From Gammaproteobacteria bacterium (GTDB taxonomy: Bacteria > Pseudomonadota > Gammaproteobacteria > Steroidobacterales > Steroidobacteraceae): a stretch of DNA of 55,637 bases. Below are positions 35,890-45,059 of the stretch, one piece after another. The notes below the pieces were generated by a model. That model was not told the DNA's origin. It saw nothing but the letters and a program-made list of their open reading frames with translations, and did no database searches. The stretch's first letter is position 1. Each line of letters opens with the position of its first letter. The DNA lies in the NCBI GenBank assembly GCA_027452045.1, contig DAIDHH010000011.1, positions 1-55,637 of the forward strand, read 5' to 3'. The position numbers and the translations under genes were made by a program.

Positions 35890-37365
35890 ATGCCCAAACT
35901 CCGCGCAGCCTCAGAACCGTCATCGCGCCCCGTCATCGTCTGGTTCCGGGATGACCTGCGCCTGAGCGACCATCCCGCGCTTTCGGCCGCGGTCCGATCC
36001 GGGCGGCCCGTCATTCCGCTCTACATCCTCGATGATCGCCTGGGCCGCCCGCCCGGCGGCGCGGCCCGCTGGTGGCTCCACCACAGCCTGCTGGCGCTCG
36101 CCGCGTCGCTGAGCGCAACGGCCATCGGTCCGCAACGCCCGGCGCGGCTCATTCTGCGCCGGGGTCCGGCCGCCGAGGTGCTGCGGAAGCTGATCGAGAC
36201 GACGGACGCGTCGGGCGTGATCTGCAATCGCTCATACGACCCGGATCGAGAGGCGGCGGACCGCGTACTGCGGTCCACGCTGCGCTGCGAATTTGAAACG
36301 TTGCCCGGCGCGCTGCTCGCCGAGCCGTCGGCGCTTCGCACCGGCGGCGGCGATCCGTTTCGCATCTTCACGGCCTTCTGGAACCGCCTGAGCAGCCTCG
36401 AGATCGCGGCACCGCTCCCCAAGCCGCGCCTCATCCCGGGGCATGCCGGGACGCTCGAGAGCGAGCGTCTCGAGGACTGGAAGCTTCTGCCGCGCGTTGC
36501 CTGGGATGAGCAGTTCCATTCGCTGTGGACGCCTGGCGAGCAGGGGGCCGCCGCGCGCGTGCGCACATTTCTCGGCAAGAGGCTCGCGGACTACCGCAAT
36601 ACACGCGACAACCCCTCGCTCGAGGGTACCTCGCGTCTCTCGCCGCACCTGCGCTTCGGCGAGGTGAGCGCGAGGCAGCTCTGGCACGCGGTGCTGCACG
36701 GCCACGCGCACGCCCCAAGCGAACTTACCGGCAACGGATTTCTGCGCGAGCTCGGCTGGCGGGAATTCGCGCAGCACACCCTGCATCATTTCCCGAGCCT
36801 GCCGGAGCGGGCGCTGCGCCGGGAATTCGAGGCATTCGAATGGCGGGAGGACGCCGCCGCGCTCGAGGCTTGGCAACGCGGGCGCACGGGCTACCCCATC
36901 GTCGATGCCGGCATGCGCGAGTTGTGGCACACCGGTTGGATGCACAACCGGGTGCGCATGATCGTCGGCTCATTCCTCGTGAAGGATCTGCTGCTGCCCT
37001 GGCAACGGGGCGAGGCGTGGTTCTGGGATACGCTGGTCGATGCCGACCGGGCGAGCAACGCGCTCAATTGGCAATGGGTGAGCGGCTGCGGCGTCGATGC
37101 CGCGCCGTACTTCCGCATCTTCAATCCGGTTGCCCAGAGTGAGCGCTTCGATCCCGAGGGCGCGTATCTGCGCAGATGGCTGCCGGAACTGCGCGAACTG
37201 CCGGCACCGGCCATTCATTCGCCGTGGACGATCGCGCCACTGGTGCTCGCCAGCGCCGGCGTCAGGCTCGGCGAGACCTACCCATGGCCGCTCGTCGAGC
37301 ACGCGGCGGCGCGCAAGGCCGCGCTCGCGCGTTTCGAAAGACTCAGACAGCGCGCGGCACGATGA
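35890..37365 (+). CDS. phrB: Deoxyribodipyrimidine photolyase (class I CPD type)
   Basis: Light-driven DNA repair enzyme, 491 residues, which splits cyclobutane pyrimidine dimers with FADH. The N-terminal antenna domain opens VIVWFRDDLRLSDHPAL. The FAD domain has LRFGEVSARQLWH, the signature TGYPIVDAGMRELWHTGWMHNRVRM and DADRASNALNWQWVSGCGVDA. It begins 12 bases after msrQ, so it may be cotranscribed with msrPQ. Photolyase genes are known in SigF/metal stress neighbourhoods; this link is inference. Confidence 0.92.
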   Translation: MPKLRAASEPSSRPVIVWFRDDLRLSDHPALSAAVRSGRPVIPLYILDDRLGRPPGGAARWWLHHSLLALAASLSATAIGPQRPARLILRRGPAAEVLRKLIETTDASGVICNRSYDPDREAADRVLRSTLRCEFETLPGALLAEPSALRTGGGDPFRIFTAFWNRLSSLEIAAPLPKPRLIPGHAGTLESERLEDWKLLPRVAWDEQFHSLWTPGEQGAAARVRTFLGKRLADYRNTRDNPSLEGTSRLSPHLRFGEVSARQLWHAVLHGHAHAPSELTGNGFLRELGWREFAQHTLHHFPSLPERALRREFEAFEWREDAAALEAWQRGRTGYPIVDAGMRELWHTGWMHNRVRMIVGSFLVKDLLLPWQRGEAWFWDTLVDADRASNALNWQWVSGCGVDAAPYFRIFNPVAQSERFDPEGAYLRRWLPELRELPAPAIHSPWTIAPLVLASAGVRLGETYPWPLVEHAAARKAALARFERLRQRAAR

Positions 37366-37410
37366 GCGGAAGCGAAGTCATCCCAACTTCGTGACGCCCA
37401 TGGGCGCGAG

Positions 37411-38751
37411 TCATGGGCTGGGGGGATCGGCCTTAGCGGGATCGGCCTTAGCGGGATCGGCCTCGCTCGAGGATGCGCCGCCCGCCGCCGATCCGGCTGC
37501 GCAGCGGTGCGAGCCACACTTCGAGGCAGGGTGCGCGGGAGCGGGCCTGGGAAGATCGTCGACGTGCGCCAGAGCCTTGCGCTGCTCGGGCGTGAGGGTC
37601 CCGGCGTATGCCTTGTGCAGCGGCGTGGTGGCGAGCGGCAGGTCCGTGCTGCCATTCCAGGTGGACCCGGCGGGCAGCCGGTTCTGCACCCGGGTCGCAT
37701 CGGCGAGGATCTGCTCGAGACCCGGGCTGCTCCTGCCCGAGACGGGCACGGGTATGCCCCGGGGGGAAGCGACGAGCTGCCCGACCCGTCTCCAGTCGAT
37801 CCGCTGCCCATGCTTGCGCAACTCAACACGCTCGGCACGGGTGAGCATTCTCGGCAGGAGGCGCCGCCACTCCTTCTTCCAGGGCCGCTTGTCGCCCTTC
37901 AGCGGCCCGTAGGCCACCATGTACAGCCTGCCGTCCTTCCAGCCAAAGAGGTACGGCTGGTTGACGACGCGCACCTCGGTGCCGTTCGGCACCATGTAAA
38001 AGATCTGCTTGATGTCCTCGGGAAAGAGATGGACGCATCCATGGCTCACCCGCCACCCGACGCTCACCGGTTTGTTGGTGCCGTGGATGAGGTACCCAGG
38101 CCAGCCGAGGTGCAGCGCGTAGTCGCCGAGCGGGTTCTCGGGCCCCGGTCCGACCACTTTGGGCAGCGGTGCACCCTCCTTGGCGTGCTCGGCGAGAATC
38201 GACGGCGGCACTTCCCAGACGGGGTTCTTCTCGTGCCACATGACACGGGTCACCCCCTGGGGAGTGACGAATCCGCGCCGCCCGATGCCGACGGGATGGG
38301 TGATGAGGAGCTGGGGCTCGCCGCGCTTGTGCGCCGGGAAGTAGAAGAGCCGCATGGCCGGCAGATTCACCACGATGCCCCGATGCGGCGCGTCCGGAAG
38401 GACGAACTGCGTCGGCAGGACCACCGCCGTGCCCTCGTGGGGAATCCAGGGATCGACTCCCGGGTTGGCCCGGGTCATCTCCCGGTAGCCGAGGTTGAAG
38501 CGGCGGCCGATATCGGTGAGGACCTGCCCCTTCTGGACCTTCACGACCTGGAGCGCACCGACGACGTCCTGTCCCGGCGCGAGAACGAACTTCTCGGTCT
38601 GTCGAGGACGCGGCAGCGGCGGCGGCGGTGGAGGAGCGACCTTCGCGGGCGGCGGCGGCGCCCTGCGCAGCGGGGGACCCATCAACGAGCAGGCGCTGGC
38701 AGCGAGCGCCAGGCTTGCGGCCAGCGCGAGGCGGAAGGTCGTGGTTCTCAT
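37411..38751 (-). CDS. L,D-transpeptidase lipoprotein
   Basis: 446-residue envelope protein of the ErfK/YbiS/YcfS/YnhG group that forms 3-3 peptidoglycan cross-links or attaches proteins. A lipobox (ASAC near residue 21) follows the signal peptide, then a Pro-rich linker, a LysM-like domain (VQKGQVLTDIGRRFNL) and the YkuD domain with catalytic SHGCVHLFPEDI. The C terminus ends in tandem ADPAK repeats encoded by a 15-bp DNA repeat. The ATG at 38751 is preferred over an upstream one. Convergent with phrB. Confidence 0.9.
   Translation of the reverse strand: MRTTTFRLALAASLALAASACSLMGPPLRRAPPPPAKVAPPPPPPLPRPRQTEKFVLAPGQDVVGALQVVKVQKGQVLTDIGRRFNLGYREMTRANPGVDPWIPHEGTAVVLPTQFVLPDAPHRGIVVNLPAMRLFYFPAHKRGEPQLLITHPVGIGRRGFVTPQGVTRVMWHEKNPVWEVPPSILAEHAKEGAPLPKVVGPGPENPLGDYALHLGWPGYLIHGTNKPVSVGWRVSHGCVHLFPEDIKQIFYMVPNGTEVRVVNQPYLFGWKDGRLYMVAYGPLKGDKRPWKKEWRRLLPRMLTRAERVELRKHGQRIDWRRVGQLVASPRGIPVPVSGRSSPGLEQILADATRVQNRLPAGSTWNGSTDLPLATTPLHKAYAGTLTPEQRKALAHVDDLPRPAPAHPASKCGSHRCAAGSAAGGASSSEADPAKADPAKADPPSP
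37423..37466 (+). repeat. 15-bp tandem repeat in the L,D-transpeptidase C terminus
   Basis: GGGATCGGCCTTAGC occurs twice in full (37423-37437, 37438-37452), followed by a near-complete third copy. It encodes Ala-Lys-Ala-Asp-Pro units on the minus strand; copy number could vary without a frameshift. Confidence 0.9.
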
Positions 38752-39206
38752 CGTTTGATTATGGCATCCGGCACCGGCGGCAACCCAGCCTGTCGGCAAT
38801 CCGATACGGTGCTCGATTTCAAAATGAGTGATGGATCAGCGGCCTCGGGCTGAGCCAGCACAAGGCCGTGCCGGCATGATGGTCTTTCCGTCCTGAATCG
38901 CGCCTGAATAACGCCTCCGTGGCAGGCGGCTGCCTCTCGGAGCAGGAGCTCTCCTGGCGCGGCCGGCAAGCGCCAGCATGTCGTAGAGCGCCTGGGCCGC
39001 GGGCGAGAGAGATGCGCCGCTCGGCGCTCATGGCAAGCTCGAGCACGAGCAAAGTCGTGATCGTCTCGGGCCCGTCACGGCCGGATTGCGACGCGGAGTA
39101 TCTCTTCGGCGCGCGGTCCATCGGCCCGCCCGCTCATGGAAGGCTGGGTCCTGGTGCCGGTCGGTTGAGTCCGGCGCCACAGCCCCGAGCGGATCCGACT
39201 CGCCCC
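38752..39206 (-). other. Intergenic region, possible degraded gene
   Basis: 455 bases between the L,D-transpeptidase and the RND pump. No intact gene is recognised. On the minus strand the frame ending near 39000 reads LVLELAMSAERRIS, and after a one-frame shift continues SPAAQALYDMLALAG, which looks protein-like. This suggests a frameshifted remnant but the evidence is thin. Confidence 0.3.
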
Positions 39207-42200
39207 TCACGCGCGCCCGGCATCGGGCTTCAGCCATCGCGCCGCGAGCGGCGGCACCAACAGCAGACTGACGACCGTCGAGGACACCAGGCCGCCGAGG
39301 ATCACCACCGCCATCGGCCCCTCGATCTCGTGTCCGGGCTGGTGCAGCTGTACCGCCACGGGCAGGAGCGCCAGCGCGGTGAGCAGCGCCGTAAGCAGCA
39401 CCGGCGTCAACCGTTCCTCGGAGCCGCGCAGCGCCGTTTCCAGTCCCCAGGGCTCACCTTCGGATTGCACGAGGTGATCGTAGTGCGACACCAGCAGGAT
39501 GGTGTTGCGCGCTGCCATGCCGAACAGGGCAACGAAGCCCACCATCGCGCCAAGCGTCAACGTCGCTCCGGTGAGCGCGGCGGCGACCACCCCGCCGATC
39601 AGGGTGCTGGGCAGCACGAGCAGCACCAGGACCACGTGGCGCGCATCGCCGAATGCCAGCGCCATCAACAGGACGATCAGCACCAGTGCCGCCGCGGCGT
39701 GCAGGTAGAGCTGGTGAGCCGCCGCGACCTGCGCTGCAGCCACGCCGCCATAGCGCAGGTACACCCCGGTGGGCAGCCTGACATGCGCGGCGCTCGCCCG
39801 GCGCGCGGCCGCGGCGAAGCCTGTCTGATCCGCGGTAGTCGGGTTCGCGGTCACCACCTGGCGGCGAAGCCCGTCCTCGTGATCGATCTCGCTTCGGCCG
39901 GACTCCATTTCGAGCGTCGCGACGGCCGAAAGCGGCACTACCGCGCCATCGGAACCGCGCAGTGGCAGCGAGCCGATCACCTGAGGCGAGGCGCCTGCAC
40001 CGGCGATGCGCACCGCCACCGGAATGGTGCGATCGGTCTGCGTGAGCTGGCCGACGATCGCGCCCTGGTATGCCGCGTTGACCGCCCGCAACACATCGCT
40101 CGGCCTCAAGCCATAGAGCGCCAGGCGCCCGGGCCGAAGCGTGACGTGCAGCTCCGGTTGGCGCGGCGGAACCTGCAGGCGCACCGCGCCGGCGTGCGGC
40201 AGCTTGTTCAGCACCGCCGCGACCCGCCTCGCCACCGCGTCATCGGTATCCAGGTCGTTGCCGAACACACTGACCACGAACGGCGCGGTCTCACCGGACA
40301 ACGTCTCGCCGATGCGCTCGGCGAGCACCGAGTAGACCTCGGTGAGCTGGTTTGGGAAGTCTTCGAACACTTTGCGGATCGCCGCCTCGATCTGACCGGG
40401 CGTGTAGCCCTTGGACGGATCGATCTGGATGTCGAATTCGCTCTTGTTCGGCGCGTCGCGATCCTGGCCGTTCACGGCGCGACCGATCTGCTCCGCCACG
40501 CTCTTGACGCCGGGGATCGCGAGCAGCCGTCTCGAGATGCGCACTCCGACCCGGGTGGTCTCGCGCAGCGAGATGCCCGGGCGCAGGCTCGCATGGGCGA
40601 TGAGGTAGTTCTCGCGGAAATTCGGCAAGAGACGCTGGCCGAACAGTGGCAGCAGCGCCGCCCCGGCGATCCCGATGCCAAGGAGCAGCGCCAGCACCAC
40701 GCGCGGATAGCGGTGGAGCCGCTCGATCGTGCGCCGCTGGAAGCGCTTGCAGACGAGGAGGAAGGGCGCCTCGGGCGGTGGGCTGCGCTTGCGCATCAGT
40801 AGCGCGCACAACGCTGGCGTGGCACTCATCGCCACCAGCAGCGAGATGCCGACGGCGAGCAGGAAGGCGAGCGACAGCGGCCGAAAGAACGATCCTTGGA
40901 TGCCGGTAAGCATGACGATCGGCAGGAACGCCACCGCCACCGCAGCGGTGGCATAGAACACGGGCTGCCGCACTTCCAGCGAGGCGCCGACGAAAAGTTG
41001 CCGGGCATCGAGCGCCCCGCCGGCGGCGCCGGCGTTGCGACGCCTGCGGGTGATGTTTTCGACGTCGATGACCGCATCGTCTACGACCACCCCGAGCGCC
41101 ACCACCAGGCCGCCGATGGTCATCGTGTTCAGCGACAGCCCGAACAACTCGAGGATCCACACGGCCGCCAGCAGCGACAGCGGGATCGAGGAGAACGAGA
41201 TGAGCGCGCCGCGCCAGTCGCGCAGCGTCGCGAGCAGCAGAATGACCACCAGGACCGCGCCTATGAGCAGCGAGGCGCGCAATTTGACGAGCGCGCTCTC
41301 GATGAAGCTCGCCGGCCGCAGCAGCGCCGGGTGGTAGATCACCCCCTCCCTTTCGAGCGCCGGAGCAAGCTCGTTCAGCCGATGCTCCAGCGCGCGAGTC
41401 ACCGTCAGGGTGTTGGCGCCATACTGCGTCGAGGTCTCGACGAGAATGCCAGGCTCACCGCCGATGACCCCGTCACCGAAGCGCGGCGCCGAGCCATCAC
41501 GCACGGTAGCGATGTCTCCGAGCCGGATGGGCAGACCGTGGCGCGTAGCGAGCACCGCCTGCGCCAGCGCCTGCGGCGTCGCGCCGGGCGCCTGAGCGCG
41601 CAACACGATGCGCTGCGAGGGTGTCTGGATGTAGCCACCGCCGATGAGCTCGGTGCCGCGCCGCGCGGCGCGCAACACCTCGTCCAGAGTCACACCGTCG
41701 GCGAGCAGCTTCTGCGGATCGACGATCACCTGGCGCTCGCGCTCGGCCCCGCCGTAGAGCATCACCTGCGCCACGCCGGGCACCGCCAGGATCTGCGGCT
41801 CGACCACCCAGCGCGCCACGCTGCGCAGCTGCACCGGCGTCAGCCGGTCACTGGTGAAGCCGAAATGCTCGAGATACTGCATCGATGAGGAAAGCGGCGA
41901 GAGCAGCGGCGGGCCGACGCCCGCGGGCAGGATGCCCGCCGCTCCCGCCAGGCGCTCGGTGACTACCTGGCGCTGCCGATACGGATTGCCGCGGCGCTTG
42001 AACACCACGTAGATCGCGGACAGGCCCTGGATCGACTTCGAGCGCACCGTCTCGACGCCATCGGTGCCCGCAAGCAGGCCCTCCAGCGGACGCGTCACCA
42101 ACGCCTCGACCTGCTGGGCGTCGAGTCCTGGCGCCTCGGTCTGCACGGTCACGTGCGGCGGCGCGAAATCAGGGAAGACATCGAAGCGCGCGTGCAGCAG

Positions 42201-42290
42201 CGCGCCGATGCTCAGCGCCGCGACCAGAATCGACAGCGCGGTGACGATGCGCGGATGCGCCAGCGAGGCGCGCACGATGGTGCTGAGCAT
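39207..42290 (-). CDS. Heavy-metal-efflux-type RND pump (CzcA/CusA-like)
   Basis: 1027-residue RND protein of the HME group by overall architecture: RFDVFPDFAPPHVTVQTEAPG near the N terminus, ALGVVVDDAVIDVENITRR with the proton-relay acidic residues and a second helix bundle after 850. The CusA methionine motif (LPEIDEG then methionine-rich) is replaced by LPNFRENYLIAHASLRPG, so copper/silver transport like CusA is not supported. Substrate unknown, possibly a divalent cation. Its ATG overlaps the adaptor stop by 4 bases. Confidence 0.88.
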   Translation of the reverse strand: MLSTIVRASLAHPRIVTALSILVAALSIGALLHARFDVFPDFAPPHVTVQTEAPGLDAQQVEALVTRPLEGLLAGTDGVETVRSKSIQGLSAIYVVFKRRGNPYRQRQVVTERLAGAAGILPAGVGPPLLSPLSSSMQYLEHFGFTSDRLTPVQLRSVARWVVEPQILAVPGVAQVMLYGGAERERQVIVDPQKLLADGVTLDEVLRAARRGTELIGGGYIQTPSQRIVLRAQAPGATPQALAQAVLATRHGLPIRLGDIATVRDGSAPRFGDGVIGGEPGILVETSTQYGANTLTVTRALEHRLNELAPALEREGVIYHPALLRPASFIESALVKLRASLLIGAVLVVILLLATLRDWRGALISFSSIPLSLLAAVWILELFGLSLNTMTIGGLVVALGVVVDDAVIDVENITRRRRNAGAAGGALDARQLFVGASLEVRQPVFYATAAVAVAFLPIVMLTGIQGSFFRPLSLAFLLAVGISLLVAMSATPALCALLMRKRSPPPEAPFLLVCKRFQRRTIERLHRYPRVVLALLLGIGIAGAALLPLFGQRLLPNFRENYLIAHASLRPGISLRETTRVGVRISRRLLAIPGVKSVAEQIGRAVNGQDRDAPNKSEFDIQIDPSKGYTPGQIEAAIRKVFEDFPNQLTEVYSVLAERIGETLSGETAPFVVSVFGNDLDTDDAVARRVAAVLNKLPHAGAVRLQVPPRQPELHVTLRPGRLALYGLRPSDVLRAVNAAYQGAIVGQLTQTDRTIPVAVRIAGAGASPQVIGSLPLRGSDGAVVPLSAVATLEMESGRSEIDHEDGLRRQVVTANPTTADQTGFAAAARRASAAHVRLPTGVYLRYGGVAAAQVAAAHQLYLHAAAALVLIVLLMALAFGDARHVVLVLLVLPSTLIGGVVAAALTGATLTLGAMVGFVALFGMAARNTILLVSHYDHLVQSEGEPWGLETALRGSEERLTPVLLTALLTALALLPVAVQLHQPGHEIEGPMAVVILGGLVSSTVVSLLLVPPLAARWLKPDAGRA

Positions 42291-43228
42291 CAGTCGTCGC
42301 CGGAGACGCTACCCAGGCCCTGCAGCGACCACAGCACGCCGGCACCCCGAACGACGATGCGATCGCCGGCATGGAGGCCGCTCACCAGCCAACCGCTGCC
42401 GAGCGGCTCAAGGAGAGTCACGCGCAAGGGCGCGAACCGCGTATCGCCGTCTTTCGCCCTCTCAGGCAGCTCCCGGTACACGTACACGCCCTGCTCCCCG
42501 TACAGCAGGGCTCCACCGGGCACCACACGTCCGTCGCGGTTGCCGCCTTCCAGCGTAACGGGCAGCTGCGCGCCAGGTCCGAGGCCACCCGGCGGACGCC
42601 GGATCTGCAACAGCAGGCCAACGCCCTGTACCTGCGCTCCCGCTCGCGGCAACAGTCCGAGCACGCGCGCCGGCACCTTCAATCCATCGACATCAACCAA
42701 CGCGTGCCTCGGCAGCGTGCCCAGGCTGTGTCGGCCCGCAATGGCCGCTCGCAACAGCAGTTGCGAGGCATCGGCGAGGTGTTCGATCAGCGCTGCGCGC
42801 TGCGCGGCTGTGAGCCGGGCCAGCGGCCCCCAATGCAGGAAGAATCGAGTCCGAGCCTGTTGTACGCGGACCTGCGCTTCGGTCCGCGCCGCTTCGGCCC
42901 TCTGCACCGCCTTCAAAGAGGCGTTGGCGCCGCGATACAGTTCCTTCAGTCGGGCCGACTCCGCCGCGGCCGCCTTGGCGATGGCGCGCGCGGCATCGAG
43001 CCGGCCGGCATCGGCCACCAGGCGCGAGGGATCGAGCACTTGCCAGTAGGCGTCGAGGCGGTTCGGTGCTCTTGCCTGCGGAGCCCCGGCGACCCTGATG
43101 CCAACGGCGCGCTGCTGCTGCAAGCTGAGCGTCGGCAACGGGGGGCTCCCGCCGGCCTCGGCCGCTCGCGGCACGGACAGCAACAACACCGCGCAGGCCA
43201 GCGGCAGCAGATACCTCAGCGCCGTCAT
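42290..43228 (-). CDS. Short RND periplasmic adaptor
   Basis: 312-residue exported adaptor cotranscribed with the HME pump (ATGA overlap). Signal peptide YLLPLACAVLLLSVPRAAEA, then a short helical hairpin (RLKELYRGANASLKAVQRAE, TEAQVRVQQART) and barrel-like strands ending GDRIVVRGAGVLWS. It is shorter than CzcB/CusB (about 400 or more) and I do not see a complete lipoyl pair or a metal-binding N-terminal extension. GGGAG precedes the ATG at 43228. It faces the channel gene across 64 bases. Confidence 0.8.
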   Translation of the reverse strand: MTALRYLLPLACAVLLLSVPRAAEAGGSPPLPTLSLQQQRAVGIRVAGAPQARAPNRLDAYWQVLDPSRLVADAGRLDAARAIAKAAAAESARLKELYRGANASLKAVQRAEAARTEAQVRVQQARTRFFLHWGPLARLTAAQRAALIEHLADASQLLLRAAIAGRHSLGTLPRHALVDVDGLKVPARVLGLLPRAGAQVQGVGLLLQIRRPPGGLGPGAQLPVTLEGGNRDGRVVPGGALLYGEQGVYVYRELPERAKDGDTRFAPLRVTLLEPLGSGWLVSGLHAGDRIVVRGAGVLWSLQGLGSVSGDD

Positions 43229-43278
43229 CGTCGGACTCCCGTGCCGGATTCGCGGCGACCACCCCCAAAGCTTCGTCG

Positions 43279-43286
43279 AGTATAGT
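43279..43286. promoter_or_regulatory. Overlapping divergent -10 boxes
   Basis: AGTATAGT holds TATAGT on the + strand (43281-43286) and TATACT on the minus strand (43284-43279), so promoters of the adaptor and channel genes may overlap. The + start would fall on or next to the channel ATG, suggesting a leaderless mRNA. -35 boxes are weak. Confidence 0.4.
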
Positions 43287-43292
43287 GACTCC

Positions 43293-44762
43293 ATGGTCAC
43301 GCGAGCGAAGACGGCCCGCCGGCCCAAACTGACCGTCGGATCTGCTCTGCAAACGGCACACGCCGCCCCGGGCATCCTGCTGCCCCTCTGCACGATTTGC
43401 GCCAGCCTACTCGCCGGCTGCGCCCACTTTCAGCCGAAGCCCCTGTCCGCGCAGGCAAGCATCGCCCGCTTCGAATCTCGCTCGCTCGACTCGCCCCGGC
43501 TGCACGCCTTTCTGGCAGCGAATCATGCCGCGGCCCCGGCCGGTGGCGCACCCTGGAGCCTCAAGGCGCTGACGCTGACCGCGCTCTATTACCAGCCGGC
43601 CCTGGCGGAAGCGCGTGACCAACTCCTTGCCGCACAGGCCGCCCGGGTCACCGCGGGCGAGCGCCCCAATCCATCGCTCTCCCTGACCCCCGCCTATGAC
43701 AGCGGTGTTCCAGGGGCGATACACCCTTGGATCGTGCCGCTCTCGCTCGATTGGCCCATCGAAACGGCCGGCAGACGCGGCGACCGCCTCGCGCAAGCCC
43801 GTCATCTCGCCGCGGCCGCCCGCTGGGACCTCGTAGGCATCGTGTGGCAGGTGCGCAGCCGCCTTCGAGACTCGCTCCTGACGCTCTATGCGTCACGCCG
43901 GTCCGACTCGCTGCTTGCGCGGGAAGTATCGGCGCGGCGGAAAGTCGTTCGCCTGCTCAGCCGCCAGTTGAGCGCCGGAAATGTCTCGAGTTACGATGTG
44001 GCGGCGGCACAAATCGCGTTGGATCGCGCGACTCTTGCCCGGCAGGCGGCGGCCGCCCGCACCCGGCAGGCGCGCATCGCCCTTGCAGGGGCCCTCGGGG
44101 TGCCACTCAGCGCCCTCGAGAACGCGAGATTCTCGTTCGACCTGGGGAATCTCCCCACGGCGCTCACCCGGCCCGAGGTGAGGCGGCAGGCATTGCTCGA
44201 GCGTGCCGATGTCCGGGCCGCGCTCGAGCGTTACGCTGCCAGCCAGTCGGCCCTGCAGCTTCAGATCGCGCGCCAGTGGCCGGATATTCACCTCGGGCCC
44301 GGCTTTGCCTGGAATGCACAGCTCGCTGGCGACCGGCAATGGAAGCTCGGCCTGTCCCTGCCCCTGCCCGTGCTCAACGACAATCAGGGCCCGATCGCCG
44401 AGGCCCGCGCGCAGCGCGCACTCGCCGCCGCCCATTTCCTCACGGTCCAGACGGCCGCCCTCACCCGGATCGACGGTTCACTCGCCGCCTACGACTCGGC
44501 CCGCGCGCAGCTGGCGACGGCCAACTCCCTGCTCCGCGCTCTCGAGCGCCAGGTGAGCTCCGTCGAAGCACGGGTGCGTGCCGGGGAGCTGCAACCGCTC
44601 GATCTGGCGAACGCTCACCTGGCCTGCGATGCGGGCCTCGAGAATCGGCTCGCCGCGCAGGTACGCGCGCAGCGGGCACTGGGACGGCTCGAGCAGGCCC
44701 TGCAGAGCCCGCTCACCCTGGCGCCCGCCACGGCGCGAGCCGCACTGCGCACGATGCACTGA
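43293..44762 (+). CDS. CzcC/TolC-type outer-membrane efflux channel lipoprotein
   Basis: 489-residue outer-membrane channel for the neighbouring HME pump. The signal peptide ends at a lipobox LAGC, followed by two efflux-protein repeats rich in coiled-coil alanines (ALTALYYQPALAEARDQLLA, LSAGNVSSYDVAAAQIAL, LPLPVLNDNQGPIAEARAQR). The NDNQGPIAEA motif is typical of CzcC-like members. The ATG at 43293 lies directly downstream of TATAGT; no ribosome-binding site is visible. It is divergent from the adaptor-pump operon. Confidence 0.86.
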   Translation: MVTRAKTARRPKLTVGSALQTAHAAPGILLPLCTICASLLAGCAHFQPKPLSAQASIARFESRSLDSPRLHAFLAANHAAAPAGGAPWSLKALTLTALYYQPALAEARDQLLAAQAARVTAGERPNPSLSLTPAYDSGVPGAIHPWIVPLSLDWPIETAGRRGDRLAQARHLAAAARWDLVGIVWQVRSRLRDSLLTLYASRRSDSLLAREVSARRKVVRLLSRQLSAGNVSSYDVAAAQIALDRATLARQAAAARTRQARIALAGALGVPLSALENARFSFDLGNLPTALTRPEVRRQALLERADVRAALERYAASQSALQLQIARQWPDIHLGPGFAWNAQLAGDRQWKLGLSLPLPVLNDNQGPIAEARAQRALAAAHFLTVQTAALTRIDGSLAAYDSARAQLATANSLLRALERQVSSVEARVRAGELQPLDLANAHLACDAGLENRLAAQVRAQRALGRLEQALQSPLTLAPATARAALRTMH

Positions 44763-44831
44763 ACGCCGCCCGACGATGAGGGCTTGCAGCCCTGACGGCC
44801 GTGGCGAGGCCGCACGCTCTGCTCCGGCGCG

Positions 44832-44860
44832 TTGCGCACCATCCACCCATCGGCTAGACT
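44832..44860 (+). promoter_or_regulatory. Candidate ybiT promoter
   Basis: TTGCGC (44832-44837), 17-base spacer, TAGACT (44855-44860). This implies a leader of nearly 200 bases before ybiT. No other gene is seen in 44763-45059. Confidence 0.4.
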
Positions 44861-45059
44861 GCGCGGCCCGCCGCGGGCCTGCCCCCGGGCGGCACCCCGG
44901 CACCCACGCTATTTGCGGCCGCCTCTGCCCCGCCAGGACGGGGCATGGCGTCACGATCGTGGCGCCCCACTGCGCACCGGCCGCCCCCGAACCGCCTACG
45001 GAAGGCCAGCCATCCGAGGCCAGGGCGCAGCCGGCGCTGCGCCATTTGAACGGATCGAT

